Below, piece by piece: positions 10,654 through 20,335 of a DNA stretch of 64,000 nt. The first letter of the stretch is position 1. Every line of letters begins with the position of its first letter. Position numbers and translations under genes: made by a program. The stretch is from Cladophialophora immunda (taxonomy: Eukaryota; Ascomycota; Eurotiomycetes; Chaetothyriales; Herpotrichiellaceae), in NCBI RefSeq assembly GCF_000835495.1, contig NW_015622541.1, forward strand, positions 6,076,001-6,140,000, read 5' to 3'. The notes below the pieces were generated by a model. The model worked only from the letters and a program-made list of their open reading frames with translations, was not told the origin of the DNA and ran no database searches.

Positions 10654-13289
10654 TCAACTGAATATCTCTCCGTATTCCCCCTTCTCCCATGCCTTCAATT
10701 CGTGCGCAGACACAGAAGTCGGATCATACCCGATCTCGACGACCATAACCCTCTTGTGATGCTCTAAAGCCAAGAGAGTCAGTTTTCCAACAGCTTCGTT
10801 GGGGCAAATTTGTAACTTTCAACTTGAAACCAGACTTGCTTCAAGTTGGGCTGGCCGAATCATGGGGATACCCCTCATGCAAATAGAAGGGAAGTGTGTG
10901 ACTTACTTGGAGATGGTGGCAAGCTGTGCGGCACGAAGCGTGTTGATTCCAAATTCCGTCTGAACGACTCATTGATGGCGTGAATACCAAGTTTCGGAAC
11001 AGTAGAGAAAGCAAGTAGACCCACGAGCAGGCTGAGATCACCGGCAAGCATACAATGTGGTTGACCATCTATCTGTGCCTGGCAGGTAATAGGGAGAAGC
11101 TGCTCGAACCAATCCCGTGGTCCCACTGAATAAAGCTGATACTGTCCGTGAAATCCAATGAACTCAACATGTGACGTTCTGTCTTCGCTCGGTACGAAAG
11201 ATGGCCGTCTCCACGGAAGTGACTCCGATTCAGCTGTACAATCGATAGAGGCAACTATAAAGTTGTGTCGTTCAGGATCCCATATCAGTGACGCCGATTT
11301 ATACTTCTGGTGTCGTGCCAACTCCTGAGCAGTCGCTGGTCGTATCCGGTCGAATCCACTGTCGGTTTGAATTGTCCGGGGATCCCAGATCCAGTGCCCA
11401 CTTGAGCTCTCCTCCACGAATTTATCGGCTTCACTCGGTTGCCAAAAAAATTCTGGACCAGGATAAAAGGGTGGACGTTCCGGATCGATCACAATACCGA
11501 CGTGCCTGATCCTGAAAATGAAGGGCAGAGCAAATGGGCGTTCAACGCCGCCCGTCGTCTCTAGCGAACTTCTCCGAGAGTTCAGTTCTACTGCCACGTC
11601 TGAACCAGGCACGCTGGCATCATCAAGAGAGCGTGGAAGAGCAAACAGGGCGACCTCCACCAAGTGATTACCCACATGTTTCGCGAGCTGCTCTGGTGTC
11701 ACCACCAAGTCTTGACCAAGTGGTAATGGGTTAGACTTGCTTAGTCCATCCGCCCATTCATCACAAAAAGGGCAGGTTGTTGGCGAGATTTGATCGGGTA
11801 GGTACCGGCTGGATTGCACGATGGCAGGGAGAAGTGCTCTAGGCAGTTTGTCCCCATGCCGAGACGATAAGTGTCCCTCGAAGTCGTCGCTGGAATAGGT
11901 CTGAAGACAGGGTCAATATTGGCATTTTGCGGAACCTTGGACTCACGGGTTCCACCGTGCAAAAGAAGGAATTACCTCAAATCTAGAATCTGCCAGACTT
12001 TGGTAGCAGAAATTGCACCTCCATTTGTACTTGTGGCTTTGTGTTTCATGTTGGACCCACGAATGGCGATCTTCAAAAAGCTTCAGTCCACAGTCTTTGT
12101 AAGTACAGACATAGGGCCTCAGATCGGTCAAGACATGTTTTCTGGTCAAGGAAAGATTAGTCCCAGACTCTGATGTTAAGAAAAGATAACGAAATGTACC
12201 TCCATGACTTTTCTTGGGAATGTCTTTGGATGATCCAGCAGTAGGGGCAGAGAAAATCTGGTTGGTGTTCCGAAGCTGCTTGGAGCGACATAATCCGACT
12301 GACGCTGGAAATATTGGTTTCGTTTATTGTCGTGGCATACGATGCCTGCGAGCGACTTTCATCAAGTGGCTGGAGCAGTCCAGTCGTATTCTCAATCAAG
12401 GTAGATGCCGTGGTGGGTGCGAGCTGACTTGGAGGCGTCTCCCGTGCAACCGGATTCTTGAACCCAGCACGATCGCGTGTGGGAACTCCAGTCTTCTCGG
12501 AGGGTCGAACGGTATCTTCCAATAGACCGTGTTCAAGCCCCGTTTCTGCGAGTTTCTGGTGATGTTCTCTCATATACCAAAAATACTGGCGGCGCCAGAC
12601 GTTGGCCTCTCCCAGACGGCGTAAGAGCCATTCGTTTTCGTCCCTAGCCAGCTTGGGGAACTTATGGCTGATATGGGCAATGTCGTACTGACCACTGAAC
12701 GCTTCTTTAGTTGCCGCCGCGGCTCGCGCATAGCGATCTCTGGTTGTAGAACTCCGAATGACCGTTGACAACCTGAATAAATGTGATATATTATCCGTAA
12801 CAGCATCAAAAAGTTCCTGGATCTCCGACACCGTTGTCTCCCCCCGGGACTCCGCCTCAATCGCGTCTTCAGATGTCTTTTGTTGCAAAAATTCTTCATA
12901 ATCCGACAGAGAGCTGACTCGATTGTCCCTACTGCCCGAGGCAATTGAATGAACTGCAATTTTGTCAATTTGGCGAAGTGCGAGGTGGTCATCACTAGCT
13001 CACCTCCTTTGAGCGCTTCGCTTATGCCAATCAACAAGGAAGTAATGGGATCTGCGAGACTTTTGCTACTTCTCAACCTATAGTCTAGCGAGGCGGTGGA
13101 TTGTCGATACTGGAAGGCTCCGATATTTGAGGCCCATATCGTGAGTCTGTCTCTTGCATCGCAAGCCTTGTAATAGGTTACGCCGTCAATCGCCCGGCCA
13201 TTTCGTCCTCTCAGGATATCGCACGTCGAAGAAAAGTGAACGAGACTGGTCTGGACTGCTGCAGCGATAGGGGAGTCGCTCGGCGCCAT
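10654..13289 (-). CDS. C2H2 zinc-finger protein of a fungal AcuF-like family, five exons
   Basis: Minus-strand exons: 13289-13004, 12953-12200, 12141-11976, 11900-10907 and 10763-10654 (769 aa). Introns are 50, 58, 75 and 143 bp and all phases agree. The N-terminal part (RLTIWASNIGAFQ, SLDYRLRSS; then LFRLSTVIRSSTTRDRYARA and FWYMREHHQKLAE) is the fungal family often named C2H2 or AcuF-like zinc-finger proteins. The fingers lie near residues 335-460: CPYCWIIQ, then RKHVLTDLRPYVCTYKDC, HSWVQHETQSHKYKWRCNFC, and CPFCDEWADG followed by HVGNHLVEVALFALPR. The last about 270 residues have no family I recognise. The terminal exon is inferred from a strong GTAAGT donor and a CTGAC/TTTAG acceptor and reads through to TGA. 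Nucleic-acid binding is likely; the role is unknown. It is divergent from the DUF7580 gene. Confidence 0.78.
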
Positions 13290-13639
13290 CGACAACGACT
13301 GCTTAGCAGACAGTGGCAGTGGAGGGGCATCACCGTAACAATACTGATAGGACTAAGATCCCACCCACTGTCATACAACTCGGAAAATTCAGTGCACAAT
13401 CTTCCTCTTTCAATGGCGTCTGCGGAAAGGACCAGTGACCAACTTACCAACTTTCAGGAGTGCGTGCGTCCACCTAAAGTTGGAAAACAAGTCGACGCGA
13501 GCTTCCGTAAGGGTGCCAATGCAAGCCTTACCCGCAGAGCCTCATCAAACCCGCCCTGAAATAGTGGGGTTATAGACAACTTCGACCCCCAACCTCACCT
13601 CTCGGCACACAAGTTCTCGATGCCCTGGCAAGGGGCAGG
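13290..13639. promoter_or_regulatory. Shared divergent promoter of C2H2 and DUF7580 genes
   Basis: 350 bp separate the two start codons on opposite strands, so one short region should drive both genes. No operator-like repeat is obvious. The close head-to-head placing suggests possible co-regulation; that is inference only. Confidence 0.4.
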
Positions 13640-15451
13640 ATGAGCGGCATAGAGATTGTTGGTCTTGCTTTGGGCGCGTTTCCTCTTCTCATAAGTGCTC
13701 TTGAACACTTTCGAGACTCTGTTGAAACCCTGCACACTTGGTGGCGTTTTGAGAGAGAGTTCAGTAATTTCAAACTCGAAATCGAATACCAGCACCAGCG
13801 GCTGAAGCAGAATCTCGAGCTGAACCTGCCTTCCGTTAGTCGTCGATGATGATGAGCGCTTACAAACCTTGATCGCCTCTCCCGGAGGACCTCAGTGGAA
13901 GGATCAAGATCTGGAAGAAAAGCTGAAACACCGCCTTCAGGAAAATTACAGTCTCTACATGGAAACCGTCAAAGTAATGAACGAGGTAATGGAGAGGCTG
14001 AAAGCAAAGGTTTCGAAAGGACACTCAACTTCAGACTATGAGATACGTCGTTTTCTGTTCGGCCTTGACAAAACGCCTCGTGATGATCTGCTAAGAAAGG
14101 TGGATAAGTACAACACGAGGCTGCGAGACCTTCTGGAGACAAGCGACAGAATCAGGCAGATCAGAAAGCGAAGTGCGCTTTCAAAATCTCAGAGATCCCT
14201 GCTCAGCGTCTTTAAACATGCCAGCGCCATTTACGCTCTACTCCAAGGTGCATGGAAGGAGAACTGCTGTCGATCACACCATGCTGATCTCCTGCTTGAG
14301 AATCGCAAATGCCCCGAAGTTGCCTTCACGTTCTTGTTCCGTGCTAGCGACAACGTGGACCGACCAGATATCGCCTTTTGGCTTTGGCAAACAGCCTGTA
14401 TCAAACTCTTCAAAGCTCACAACAGTGGCGCAAGCAACAATACGATCACAATTCTGGCGCCAGAGAGCATGATTCAACGAAGTCCGAGGTTGACTTCCCA
14501 GGTCGAGCAACCTTCTGCACAAAAGGGATCCTCTAGCATGAAAGGATCGCTCAAGCAGCTTTTCAAACCCAAGTCAAGGTAGGCAGCAGACCGTATTTCG
14601 CTAACTAGCACTAATGCTTTCAGTATAGCAGGAGAAAAGCAGCCAGCCCTACTACCACACCATCACCGACGCCTCCCACCAGCATTCCTACGATTACTCC
14701 AATTCCGGATGGGGCAGCTCAGATGACACCGTCAATGATCACCGATCTCTGCAAAGCCTTTGCCACGATCTCCTCCTCTGGCGGTCCTCCTGGTATGCTG
14801 GAGGATGATGACAACCAATACGTTCTGGCTCTTCCCGAAGCACCTCATCCGGAAACAGATGCTCGAAAGATCGTGAATCTGGGGGCCTTACTGAATAGAA
14901 CCTCGACCATAGTCCTCACCCGGCGGGATCGCCTATCAATTGCCCTTTCCCTTGCGTCGTCACACTTGAAGCTACATTCAACGCCGTGGCTTGGAAGCCT
15001 CTGGAACAAAACCGACATCCAATTCCTCGTCGATCCGCAGGATGAGAACCGTGTTCTGACCGAAAGACCATACCTCTCGCGCGACTTTGTGATCAGCGCG
15101 CAAACTTCGATTCCCGGACCCGCAGGTGGTGACTTTGTCTTCTGCGCCCTCGGGATCATCCTTCTGGAATTGAATTTCTACATGCCAATCGAGGATTACG
15201 GTCCGAGGAAGGCCCTGGCATCTGCGTTACCGGCGACCGATAGAGCCACGGCACAGATCTGGGACCACTCGATCGCCACGGGGTGGTGTAACGATCTGAT
15301 GGACGATGTTGGTCCGGACTACTGTTCCGCCGTCCGTTGGTGTCTCGAAAGGACCTTTTCTGAGAGAGATCAATGGCGGGAAAGCTATGTCGAGGAGGTG
15401 ATCCAGCCTTTGGAAAACTGCTATGGTCATTTGGCTGGAGTACGATATTGA
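13640..15451 (+). pseudogene. DUF7580-type gene interrupted by a one-base frameshift
   Basis: The N-terminus (MSGIEIVGLALGAFPLLISAL) and the later blocks (PGGPQWKDQDLEEKLKHRL, LSIALSLASSHLKLHSTPWL, GIILLELNF) fit the fungal DUF7580 family. The frame starting at 13640 meets TGA at 13847. From about 13833 the +1-shifted frame carries the expected continuation (PLVVDDDERLQTLI). One extra base in the CTGCCTTCCG stretch near 13828-13834 explains the break. Downstream the frame stays open to 14578. A 50-bp intron (14579-14628, branch CTAAC/CTAAT, acceptor TATAG) joins it to 14629-15451. Everything but the single shift looks intact, so it is either a young pseudogene or a sequencing error. The family role is not known; members sit in regions rich in incompatibility genes, and the C-terminal half resembles a degenerate kinase fold (inference). 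Confidence 0.8.
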
Positions 15452-16165
15452 CATCTCCCGCCGACCCATGTGCTCATGACTTTACGCTGCGAAAGACATA
15501 TAAGTGACTACAAGAATGACCGGAATGATCGTGTCCGAAGGGCAAAGGCACGCTCTCTTGAAAATGAAGGCTGTAACACGATGGCGTATATTTTTTTCTT
15601 TCTTAGTCGTGGCTAGGGATGCCATCTTCTAGGCCGTGCTATGCAGTTTGTGAATTGGCTTGTGTCTTTACCCATGTAAAGTTATTGCCGGGAAATCCGC
15701 CTTTGGTTTAGGCGGCCCGGCCGTTTCTTTTAACGGGTATAAGAAGTGGTCTAGTTTAGATTGGATGATCCGAAGGCCACTTGGACCGTCATGAACGGCG
15801 CATTTGCCATTCCGACAGGCGTTTATGTCCGTGTTGCTGATCGCGCAGATGGGAGACGTCTGTGACTTTGAAGATTGGGGATTCAAGTCGCCTAGGCTTT
15901 CTCGATAGTCATCAGGGTCGGTTCGTCATGGTGCTTTGGTACGGAGGGTCCTGGCCTCGAAACAATGATCTATTCCGACCACATCAAGGCTGTTCTTGCG
16001 CCTTGTGACAGGCTTGGCAACGGCCCGTTTGATTAGTCGCAAAGTCAATTGAGGGAATGTCAAGAATCAAATATCGAGAGCTTCGACTTGGACTACAAAG
16101 TTCCATCAAGCCCTTCGAATCTAGAGCGCAGCAAATCACCCGTGAAAGTCGCCCGTCGCACGTAA
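15452..16165. other. Intergenic region
   Basis: About 710 bp with no supported gene. A T-rich run lies at 15588-15602. Short frames have no motif. Confidence 0.35.
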
Positions 16166-16837
16166 ATGGCCTCATCGCATCTCGCTCTCCGCGTCCTCAC
16201 GGCGCCAGAGCTGTGGAGCGATGCCGTCCTCGTCCCAACCTGCACGCTGATCAACGAATCCTACAGGGAGCGGGAAGCCGAGGGTCTCCTGGACCGGTAT
16301 CCCAGCGCGGAAGACTTTGCGCGCGACCTCGACGCAGACGGCCTGTGCGCGGTGATCCAGGACAGCCGGCACGAGAACCGCCCCGTCGCCGTGGCGGTGG
16401 CGAAGCGGTGGAAAGGGCGACGGAAGGACGACGACGACGACCGCGCCATTGCCCCTGACGTCGGGACGGGAGATTGGGAGATCGGCCCCGCCGCGTCGCG
16501 CAGCTTGCCTGAATATCGCAGCCGCGGGCTCATCGAGCGGTGCTTGCAGGTTCTATCGGCACGACTGGTCGCGCAGGTCACGGAGGGGCCGGTTCGGCTG
16601 TGGGTCAAGGTGGTGGAGGAATTCTACGCGGCGTACTGGGCGCGCAAGGGCTTTGTGCAGTGCGGAGCGAGCTACGTGATCCCCGTGGGAGAGTGGCATC
16701 GCGATCGAGCTTACACGTTGGTGGATATGGTGAAGGAGATATCGAGGAGCGCTGATGGTGCAGGTAACGCTGGCTCGCGCCTAGAGAAGACTGGAAGTGG
16801 CATCATAGAGCCCAGCGCTTCAGAACTGGCGAAATGA
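16166..16837 (+). CDS. GNAT-like N-acetyltransferase
   Basis: Intronless frame of 223 aa starting at ATG 16166. The visible pattern is that of a GNAT fold: an N-terminal strand and helix (LRVLTAPELW...CTLINESYREREAEG), a helix (GLIERCLQVLSARLVAQ) and a strand with the end motif (VRLWVKVVEEFYAAYWARKGFVQCG). The last part corresponds to the usual N-x-A-x-x-Y-xx-x-GF end of the acetyl-CoA-binding core. Similar small proteins in ascomycetes are annotated as GNAT-domain proteins. The substrate is unknown. A run of Asp (RKDDDDDRA) sits mid-protein. The pyrophosphate-binding loop is not clearly conserved, so catalytic activity is uncertain. Confidence 0.72.
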   Translation: MASSHLALRVLTAPELWSDAVLVPTCTLINESYREREAEGLLDRYPSAEDFARDLDADGLCAVIQDSRHENRPVAVAVAKRWKGRRKDDDDDRAIAPDVGTGDWEIGPAASRSLPEYRSRGLIERCLQVLSARLVAQVTEGPVRLWVKVVEEFYAAYWARKGFVQCGASYVIPVGEWHRDRAYTLVDMVKEISRSADGAGNAGSRLEKTGSGIIEPSASELAK

Positions 16838-18559
16838 AGCACATAGAGGAAGACGGACGCCAATTTCTGCGCTCTGGACTCTGAAGGGACGCTGGCCCGC
16901 CACTTGTTCAATCTGTCTTGCCAACTTCGCGACGGAATTCGGCGGCTTTCTGCCAACAACGACAGATGTCAAGTCCACCATCATCTGTTCCAGTGTCTCT
17001 GACTGGTCGCGTGGTGACATGCCATCATGCCACATCGCCCCGGTGGACTGGAGTGAGGTTGAGCCCTGCCGACTTATGCTTTGCCAGGAAGAAACACCGT
17101 CTTGGAAACCTGGTTTGCGTTCCGGAGAGGAGCAAGTTGAACGTCCGGTCCACCAACGTGAGGAATGTAGAGGTAGGTCTCTACAGGATGTGGCCGCGCT
17201 ACTGAGCGTGAGACCCTTGCACACTGCTCTGGCATTGTGGTGACACCATCCGAGTAGCCTATTCGCCGCTGTGGTATCGGCAGGTTGGAAGGTCGTCGAG
17301 AATCTGGAAAGGCATGCTTGTAATTGCGTCGGGGTCCTCGTCGGTGTTGCGTGGCCGTGCGGCGCCCTCGCAAATCATCATTGGGGTCGGACATGCACGA
17401 TTTCCAAGCATATCATGCAGCCTCCTCATATTTCGTCCGGCAGCCGATCCTCGTCTATAAGAAGCTGCGGAATCGCACAATACCGAATCTGGAGTTCAAG
17501 AAGCAGATCCTCACTTAGAGCAGCAGGCGCCAGCTGGTCATCGTTCCGTTTTGTTCGTGCTGCAGCGTCGCTTGTAGCGACGCCTCGATGTTAATGACTC
17601 GGCGCTTGAAAAATCCAAAATTGTCGAGAGAGTTCATGCCCCTTTGAGGTCAATAAGTTGGCGTGAGCCTCGAGCATGAACTTTGAAGGCGTGGAAATCT
17701 TGAAGAATGTATGTCGTTGCTCACATCATTATAACCGACCACACAATCGCATCGTCTCGCCAGGCTTCTCTCTTCCGCAAAGACTTCCATAGTCTCGGCA
17801 AGGCGTTTTGTATGTGGAATGCAACGGCTTATGTTGGTCAAACTCCACTCAGGTCTTTTTGGAGGTAGACTCTAAGTCCCACCGCGTATGCCACAATGAG
17901 TTCGAATAGAATGTCGCTCCGAAGAATATTCTGAATGTACCACGTGGAATACTCAGACTGTTAGTGACTTCTCCAATCCCAGCCAGGTACCTTACCGAAG
18001 GCAGATCCTACGCATACTCTGAGAAACTAGTCAAAGAAATTTCCCTGCAACTTGCGTTGAACTGTAGTAATAGGTAGATACAGAGGATTCAGCATAGCTT
18101 CGGATTTTCCAGGCGGAGTTGCCTCGGTATGGAAGCTGCTAGGCGCCTCGATTACTATGGAAGTCCGAACATTGTGATCCACATCCAAATGTAATCACCT
18201 ACTGAGCACAGATCAAAATACTGATGGAGCCTTCATACCTGGGACACCTCCCTCATTTGCCCACACTGCTACCAGAAGAGACAACGACGCTTTCACCTCC
18301 ATCCCATGAATCGAAGCTTTACTGCCAAGGCCGTGCAAAGTGTTATCCGAGCGAATTTCGTACAATCTCCTGAGACTTTGGTTTAGTAAACACGTCGAGA
18401 GGAGTTGGAAGAACGCGCTAAACATGTCTGAAGACTAATCAGCGAGAAACCACATGGAGTCCTTAAGACGTCGAGCTGCTCCGTTGACGAGGGAGGTAGG
18501 TCTTTTTCCCTGCATCTTGTTTCTGCGCTCAGGATCTTGTCTGTGTGACGACCAGCAAA
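16838..18559. other. Region without a convincing intact gene
   Basis: About 1.7 kb. On the minus strand between 18425 and about 17390 there are several short frames with reasonable coding look (18213-18425; a stretch near 18190-18050 reading LDVDHNVRTSIVIEAPSS; one near 17580-17450 reading LAPAALSEDLLLELQIRY). Possible splice signals lie between them. I could not join them into one gene or tie them to a family. They may be a decayed or fast-evolving multi-exon minus-strand gene. No transposon motif is visible. Confidence 0.3.
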
Positions 18560-19666
18560 ATGTCTTCGCACCATCATACGTCTTATGTCGCCGTGATCGG
18601 GGGCACTGGAGCCCAAGGCATCCCAGTTGTCCGAGGGTTGGTCAAGGACAAGAAGTACAAATGTCGGGTCATGACGCGAGATGTCAACTCCCACAGGGCT
18701 AAAGAACTGGTTGCAATGGGCAATGTGGAGCTGATGGAGGGCACTTTCGCCAGCGAGGAGGATCTTCGCAAACTGTTCCGAGGCTGCGACGGGGCCTTTG
18801 TCAACATCGACGGTTTCAACTGTGGCGAGAAGACCGAGATCTATTGGACGATCAGATCATACGAGCTGGCTCTCGAGGAGGGCATCAGGTTCTACGTCTA
18901 TGGCAACCTCGACTACGTCTACAAAAAGAGCGGCTATGATCCACGATTTCGCACCGGTCACTATGATGGCAAGGGCAGAATGGCAGAATGGATGCTTGCT
19001 CAGAACCAGGCCAACAGCCGCCGCATGGGCGTCGCAATCTTCACCACAGGGCCCTACATCGAAATGAGCATCGCCAAAGCCACCATCTTCACGCCCAAGG
19101 TCGAGAACGGTATTTTGACCTGGCGCTGCCCCATTGGAGACGGGGCAGTAGTTCACGTCTCCCTGGATGACTGTGAGTACTATGCTCGCTGGCTGTTCGA
19201 CCACCCAGAGAGGTCAAACGGCATGGACCTCGAAGTTGCAATCGATCACATTCACTATGCCGACTTAGCAAAGGCGTTTGAGAAGGTCACAGGCCACCCA
19301 GCCAGATACATTGACACAGACCTGGACACCTACTGGGCCACTGGAAACGTGGCGGGTGCTGCCAATTCTGGAGCAGGGTACAACTCCGACCCCAACGACC
19401 CTGCCTTCATGACCTTCAAACAGAACTTCACAGGGTTCTTCAACATGTGGAAGTATTCCGGGCGCAACGAGGGCGTCATTCGTCGAGACTATAAGCTACT
19501 CGACGAGATCCACCCCACGAGGATCAGGTCTGCAGAAGAGTTCTTTCGAAAGGAGGACGCTCGGGGGAGGAGACTGGGGCTAGGCAGCCTTTGGGATCGG
19601 GTCCAGGAGGAGAACTTGAAGCCGGTGCTTAAGCTTGGTGAAGACAGGCGAAGGGGAAGACTGTAG
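18560..19666 (+). CDS. NmrA-like family NAD(P)-binding protein
   Basis: Intronless, 368 aa. The start chosen is the ATG at 18560. The Rossmann strand begins right after it: YVAVIGGTGAQG (Gly-rich motif GGxGxxG at residues 14-20). MTRDVNSHRAKEL follows with the Arg expected to contact NADP phosphate. Further family marks are EGTFASEEDLRKLFRGCDGAFV, EEGIRFYVYGNLDYVYKKSGYDP and FTTGPYIEM. NmrA-like proteins lack the YxxxK catalytic pair and act as redox sensors bound to NAD(P), the founding member controlling nitrogen repression through a GATA factor. This protein belongs to the wider family of unknown partners. It is longer than the core (about 300 aa) because of a charged C-terminal tail. Confidence 0.88.
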   Translation: MSSHHHTSYVAVIGGTGAQGIPVVRGLVKDKKYKCRVMTRDVNSHRAKELVAMGNVELMEGTFASEEDLRKLFRGCDGAFVNIDGFNCGEKTEIYWTIRSYELALEEGIRFYVYGNLDYVYKKSGYDPRFRTGHYDGKGRMAEWMLAQNQANSRRMGVAIFTTGPYIEMSIAKATIFTPKVENGILTWRCPIGDGAVVHVSLDDCEYYARWLFDHPERSNGMDLEVAIDHIHYADLAKAFEKVTGHPARYIDTDLDTYWATGNVAGAANSGAGYNSDPNDPAFMTFKQNFTGFFNMWKYSGRNEGVIRRDYKLLDEIHPTRIRSAEEFFRKEDARGRRLGLGSLWDRVQEENLKPVLKLGEDRRRGRL

Positions 19667-20335
19667 TGGACGGTAATCATATTCTATGGGTACGACGGTG
19701 AATAGGCGCTCCTCTATGCGGCATACAAGTATATACCCATTGCCCTGATAACATTAGTACCAGGGTCTGTGTCAGCTTATGGTGTGCAGATGCCAATAAT
19801 ACACACCTCGGGGCGCATCTGGGCCTGTGCATATGTTAGGTATGCACTCTGATCTGATCCTGCGAATGACGATCTTGGGACGGAGAATAGGGAATGCCCG
19901 CTGGCGGTAAGAAGGGGAGCTTGGTGCTGTAGGGCTTCAGCGGTGGGGAAGGGCGCCGCAACACCTGTGGCTAAGGGAGGCGCAGCTCAACAAGGATGAC
20001 GCCTCCAGGGCCCCGAATGGTCAGCTTAAGCTTCACCAACGGGGCCTCGGTCGATCGCATCGGGCTGGTAGGCTTTGGTGACGCCCGTTTCCTGGAACTG
20101 CGCGTGGCGGGAAGCACAAGAGAAACCTTGAACAGAAACCAGGGCATTCGTCACATCATTCCAAAACAGAACCCGTGCAAGATTCAGCCCAAACTTCAAT
20201 TTCCTTTCTTCTTCTCCAGAGCTGCCGACCCGAGTCTTCAGAGCTGCCGTATGTCGTCCCTCCTTCCCTCGCTTGCGTCTACTCTTGCCGGCCACCGATT
20301 CCCATTGAACCTGGCTGCACTTCAGGCTGTCCGAC
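19667..20335. promoter_or_regulatory. Intergenic region and leader of the RhoGAP gene
   Basis: About 670 bp. The last 150 bases before 20336 are CT-rich, the usual leader type here. No gene seen. Confidence 0.35.
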
